Assembly: GCA_934098555.1 (NCBI GenBank)
Contig: CAKOOQ010000007.1
Span: 1 to 41,285 of the forward strand
DNA: 41,285 bases
Source: an uncultured Bacilli bacterium
GTDB taxonomy: Bacteria; Bacillota_I; Bacilli_A; RF39; UBA660
Reading direction: 5' to 3'
Under the pieces are notes generated by a model. The model did no database searches and had not been told where the DNA came from. It saw only the letters and a list, made by a program, of their open reading frames with translations. The translations under genes and the position numbers were made by a program. Below, in pieces: positions 39,395-41,285 of this stretch (positions within the stretch are counted from its first letter, which is position 1; every line of letters starts with the position of its first letter).

Positions 39395-39639
39395 CCGTTC
39401 CAACAAAAGACTTACATGGCGAACTTGCCGTCACCGCTTATACCGTTGTTCATGATTTCATTTCTGATAACGTTAAATTAAGATACCCAACGATTATCTT
39501 TATTCATGGTAAAGGTTCTGGTAAATTAAAAAAAGAAGTCCATGAGATTCTAAGAAAAGATAAGCGCGTGAAAGAATTTTATTTAGACCCTTGGAACATT
39601 GGGCAAACAATAGTTCACTTAGATATCAAAAAAATTTGA
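39391..39639 (+). CDS. Small Smr-domain protein
   Basis: An 82-aa protein that is essentially one Smr domain, with DLHG at 8-11, IIFIHGKGSGKLKKEV in the middle and GQTIVHLDI at the end. Smr domains occur at the C-terminus of MutS2 and alone, and act as nucleases on branched DNA or on mRNA at stalled ribosomes. No MutS2 ATPase part lies upstream in this frame; the preceding gene is an intact PfkB kinase overlapping by four bases. It is therefore a stand-alone Smr protein. Confidence 0.78.
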   Translation: MTVPTKDLHGELAVTAYTVVHDFISDNVKLRYPTIIFIHGKGSGKLKKEVHEILRKDKRVKEFYLDPWNIGQTIVHLDIKKI

Positions 39640-39664
39640 CAACCTTTGTCGATTATGGTATGAT
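39636..39664 (+). promoter_or_regulatory. Promoter 1 upstream of the 140-aa gene
   Basis: TTGACA at 39636-39641, 17 bp, TATGAT at 39659-39664. It would drive the 11-codon leader frame. Confidence 0.65.
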
Positions 39665-39689
39665 ATAGCTCCAATAGGAGAAAATAGAA

Positions 39690-39725
39690 ATGCAAGAAGA
39701 AAATGCAAATTTGACACAAATTTGA
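39690..39725 (+). CDS. Possible 11-aa leader peptide
   Basis: ATG 39690 with AGGAG at 39676-39680 opens a short frame, MQEENANLTQI, ending at TGA 39723-39725. It lies between promoter 1 and promoter 2 and its end overlaps the -35 box of promoter 2. It may be a leader or chance. Confidence 0.2.
   Translation: MQEENANLTQI
39706..39724. promoter_or_regulatory. Tandem CAAATTTG palindromes, operator candidate
   Basis: CAAATTTG at 39706-39713 and 39717-39724, 11 bp apart (one helical turn), overlapping the -35 box of promoter 2. A third copy sits at 40962-40969, before the tRNA-Ser promoter. Confidence 0.35.
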
Positions 39726-39750
39726 CATTTTAAACATTTTGTGCTATAAT
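39722..39750 (+). promoter_or_regulatory. Promoter 2 of the 140-aa gene
   Basis: TTGACA at 39722-39727, 17 bp, TATAAT at 39745-39750 with a TGC extension: a perfect consensus promoter. A second TTGACA lies at 39711-39716. Confidence 0.85.
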
Positions 39751-39784
39751 TAAGGTACGAAAAGGGTTTATAGGGGGTATAAAT

Positions 39785-40207
39785 ATGAAAAATTATGTAT
39801 TGGATTATGTGAATGAAAATGAGTTTCACAAATTAGAAAGAGCTTTAAAACGCTATAATATGAGAGCTTTTAAAAAACTAAGCTTTGAATATTATCCGGA
39901 TTTAAAAGAAGGCAAGTTTGATGGTGAAGTGGTAAGTCAAAATAAAAAGGCTGGTACGGTAACTTACGAACTTAAATTACCAAGTGATGCTATGTTTGCT
40001 CAAGTACATGGAGAAGTAAAACTTATTTATACGGTGTATACAAAAGAAGAAACCGTTATGTTAAAAGAAATTACACCAAAAGATATTTTACTTGAAGGTC
40101 ATCGTTCTGAACTTGGTACGTATAAAGGTATTATGATTAGTAAGACAAATGCTTCTAAAGATATCTTTAAAATTGATTTACTAAATATGTTACAAGGAAA
40201 AGAATAA
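39785..40207 (+). CDS. Uncharacterised 140-aa protein under a strong promoter
   Basis: A soluble 140-aa protein that I do not recognise. It has an N-terminal helical part (YVNENEFHKLERALKRYNMRAFKKL) followed by strands (KAGTVTYELKLPSDAMFAQVHGEVKLIYTVY) and a C-terminal segment with GHRSELGTYKGIMIS. No membrane segment or catalytic motif is visible. The consensus promoter with extended -10 box suggests high expression. AGGGGG lies upstream of ATG 39785. Likely a lineage-specific gene. Confidence 0.7.
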   Translation: MKNYVLDYVNENEFHKLERALKRYNMRAFKKLSFEYYPDLKEGKFDGEVVSQNKKAGTVTYELKLPSDAMFAQVHGEVKLIYTVYTKEETVMLKEITPKDILLEGHRSELGTYKGIMISKTNASKDIFKIDLLNMLQGKE

Positions 40208-40223
40208 GTCTTTTCTTTTTTTT
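40197..40223. terminator. Terminator between convergent genes
   Basis: GAAAAGA (40197-40203), loop ATAAG, TCTTTTC (40209-40215), then a run of eight or nine T residues. It overlaps the last codons of the 140-aa gene. Confidence 0.7.
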
Positions 40224-40590
40224 ACGGCAAAATTTCCAGATTATTGGTACTTAAAATAGAAGTCATAATATAAATAACAGTGGCAAGAACAATAAGGGTC
40301 GCGGCTAAAAAATCGGCATTGTTGATACGCATCTGTCTAAAAGATTCATGGGTTTGGCTTTTGATTCGTTTATAATTTAACATCATAAAATAAAGATAAA
40401 TAAAAAAGGCGATAATAAGAAGAAAAATATTGATGGTTTTATATTCTTTTTCTTTATAAGGATTATGAGTATAAAGGTAGTCCCTTTCAAATTTGTTGGA
40501 CAAAAGGGCGAAACAAGCTGAAAATAAAGAAATAAGCCAAATAAAATCTTCAATTTTGAGTTCTTTTAATTGATTACGAATATCTTTCAT
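40222..40590 (-). CDS. Small membrane protein, three membrane segments
   Basis: A 122-aa protein I do not recognise. Membrane segments are at about 17-33, 52-72 and 93-114, with a charged N-terminus (MKDIRNQLKELKIED). ATG at 40590 has only a weak ribosome site. It is convergent with the 140-aa gene and divergent from the 99-aa membrane protein, with about 60 bases between the two starts. Function unknown. Confidence 0.6.
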   Translation of the reverse strand: MKDIRNQLKELKIEDFIWLISLFSACFALLSNKFERDYLYTHNPYKEKEYKTINIFLLIIAFFIYLYFMMLNYKRIKSQTHESFRQMRINNADFLAATLIVLATVIYIMTSILSTNNLEILP

Positions 40591-40622
40591 TTCTAAATTT
40601 TATGTTTGTTTTAAAAGATGTA

Positions 40623-40631
40623 TGATATAAT
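40623..40631 (+). promoter_or_regulatory. Extended -10 promoter of the 99-aa gene
   Basis: TGATATAAT, TGN extension plus perfect TATAAT; a TTTGTT 16 bp upstream may be the -35 box. Confidence 0.6.
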
Positions 40632-40651
40632 CTAAAAGACAAGGTGGTAAG

Positions 40652-40951
40652 ATGAAAAATAAATATCAAAGAATGAGTAAAGAAGAGAAAAAAGCTTTAC
40701 AAGAAAAATTTTATAAAACAGAGAAGGGCAAAGATATGAAAAAAAGACTTTTAAGATTACGTATGATAGGCTTTATAGGTATGCTTTTTGCTGTCTTTTT
40801 AGTCGTCAGTGCTTATTTTTCTAAGGAACTAAACTGGGCTACTTGGCTTATGAGTATTATCTTAATGGCCTGTTCTGTAACTTATTTTGTGAGTTCTTTT
40901 GTTTTAAAAGGCAAAGTCTTGAATGATTTTGCTATAAAAAACATAAAATAA
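40652..40951 (+). CDS. Small membrane protein, two membrane segments
   Basis: A 99-aa protein with a strongly basic N-terminal 37 residues (SKEEKKALQEKFYKTEKGKDMKKRLLRLR), two membrane segments (about 38-56 and 64-86) and a short tail. AAGGTGG precedes ATG 40652. I recognise no family. It ends about 70 bases before the tRNA-Ser gene, without a clear terminator. Confidence 0.65.
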   Translation: MKNKYQRMSKEEKKALQEKFYKTEKGKDMKKRLLRLRMIGFIGMLFAVFLVVSAYFSKELNWATWLMSIILMACSVTYFVSSFVLKGKVLNDFAIKNIK

Positions 40952-40972
40952 TAAAAAAATGCAAATTTGTGA

Positions 40973-41001
40973 TTGACTCGGTAAAATAAATATAGTAAAA
41001 T
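40973..41001 (+). promoter_or_regulatory. Promoter of the tRNA-Ser gene
   Basis: TTGACT at 40973-40978, 17 bp, TAAAAT at 40996-41001. Confidence 0.6.
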
Positions 41002-41023
41002 TTACTAGTAATCACTTGGTTAT

Positions 41024-41114
41024 GGAGTAGTACTCAAGAGGCTGAAGAGGCGCCCCTGCTAAGGGTGTAGGTCGGGAAACTGGCGCGAGAGTTCAAATCT
41101 CTCCTGCTCCGCCA
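41024..41114 (+). tRNA. tRNA-Ser (anticodon GCU)
   Basis: Acceptor arm GGAGTAG pairs with CTGCTCC (41104-41110). The anticodon loop reads CTGCTAA, giving GCU, which reads AGC and AGU codons. The long variable arm expected of a serine tRNA is present (GTGTAGGTCGGGAAACTGGCGC region). GTTCAAATC forms the T loop, and CCA is encoded at 41112-41114. Confidence 0.95.
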
Positions 41115-41164
41115 TTTATTATTTTGATAAAAGGCTGATTATTGATTAATTTGTAAAAAAAAGC

Positions 41165-41193
41165 TTGTCAAAAGTTAATTTATAAGTTAAAAT
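41165..41193 (+). promoter_or_regulatory. Promoter of the tRNA-Ile gene
   Basis: TTGTCA at 41165-41170, 17 bp, TAAAAT at 41188-41193. A separate promoter suggests the two tRNAs are not one transcript. Confidence 0.5.
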
Positions 41194-41213
41194 ATAGAAG
41201 TCGTTTATGAAAT

Positions 41214-41285
<72 letters not shown>

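Noticed and set aside
39391..39639. C-terminal remnant of a broken mutS2
   Set aside because: The upstream frame is an intact PfkB kinase overlapping by four bases, and the Smr gene has its own ATG, so it is a stand-alone gene.

Overview
This window is an AT-rich Firmicutes-type chromosome segment. It looks like an uncultured gut-type Bacilli or Mollicutes-related lineage that uses the standard genetic code, because TGA ends several genes, sometimes inside ATGA overlaps. Supporting signs are rpoB-rpoC preceded by a YbxB-type methyltransferase, an EzrA division protein, a NifS-ThiI pair, a ClpB without its N-terminal domain, and a HrcA/CIRCE operator. Promoters are near the vegetative consensus (TTGACA, 16-19 bp, TATAAT, often with a TGN extension), and intrinsic terminators are clear. 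The species cannot be fixed from the sequence alone.

Layout. 1-171 is the 3' end of an Rpn/PD-(D/E)XK-type gene. 172-547 holds a candidate structured RNA with its own terminator. 548-3577 carries a membrane glycosyltransferase and an ABC exporter. 3604-11693 is the methyltransferase-rpoB-rpoC block. 11752-12285 encodes a C39-like cysteine peptidase, followed by about 500 bases of apparently decayed sequence. 12788-14806 is an unusual, long sigma-70 factor. 14949-17135 is clpB under CIRCE control. 17187-21675 has a DUF3298-like protein, a TetR regulator and a divergent MacB/FtsX-type ABC system with two matching operator palindromes. 21751-24511 has two overlapping flavoprotein genes. An HD-domain protein, a protein of about five RNA polymerase alpha-CTD-like repeats, a membrane-anchored XRE regulator and EzrA follow. 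29347-32353 is a HAD nucleotidase, cysteine desulfurase, 29-aa membrane peptide and ThiI cluster.

32360-35658 looks accessory. It holds a surface protein behind a promoter whose spacer contains ten consecutive G residues (a likely phase-variation switch), with a C-type-lectin-like C-terminus of the kind diversified by retroelements, and then two related proteins of unknown function. 35748-40951 returns to core metabolism (pyruvate phosphate dikinase, PfkB kinase, Smr protein) and small unknown genes. The window ends with tRNA-Ser(GCU) and a truncated tRNA-Ile(GAU).

The most interesting points are the poly-G promoter plus lectin-like surface protein, the sigma factor with extra region-4-like modules, the tandem alpha-CTD-like protein, and RpoB residues predicting intrinsic rifampicin resistance.
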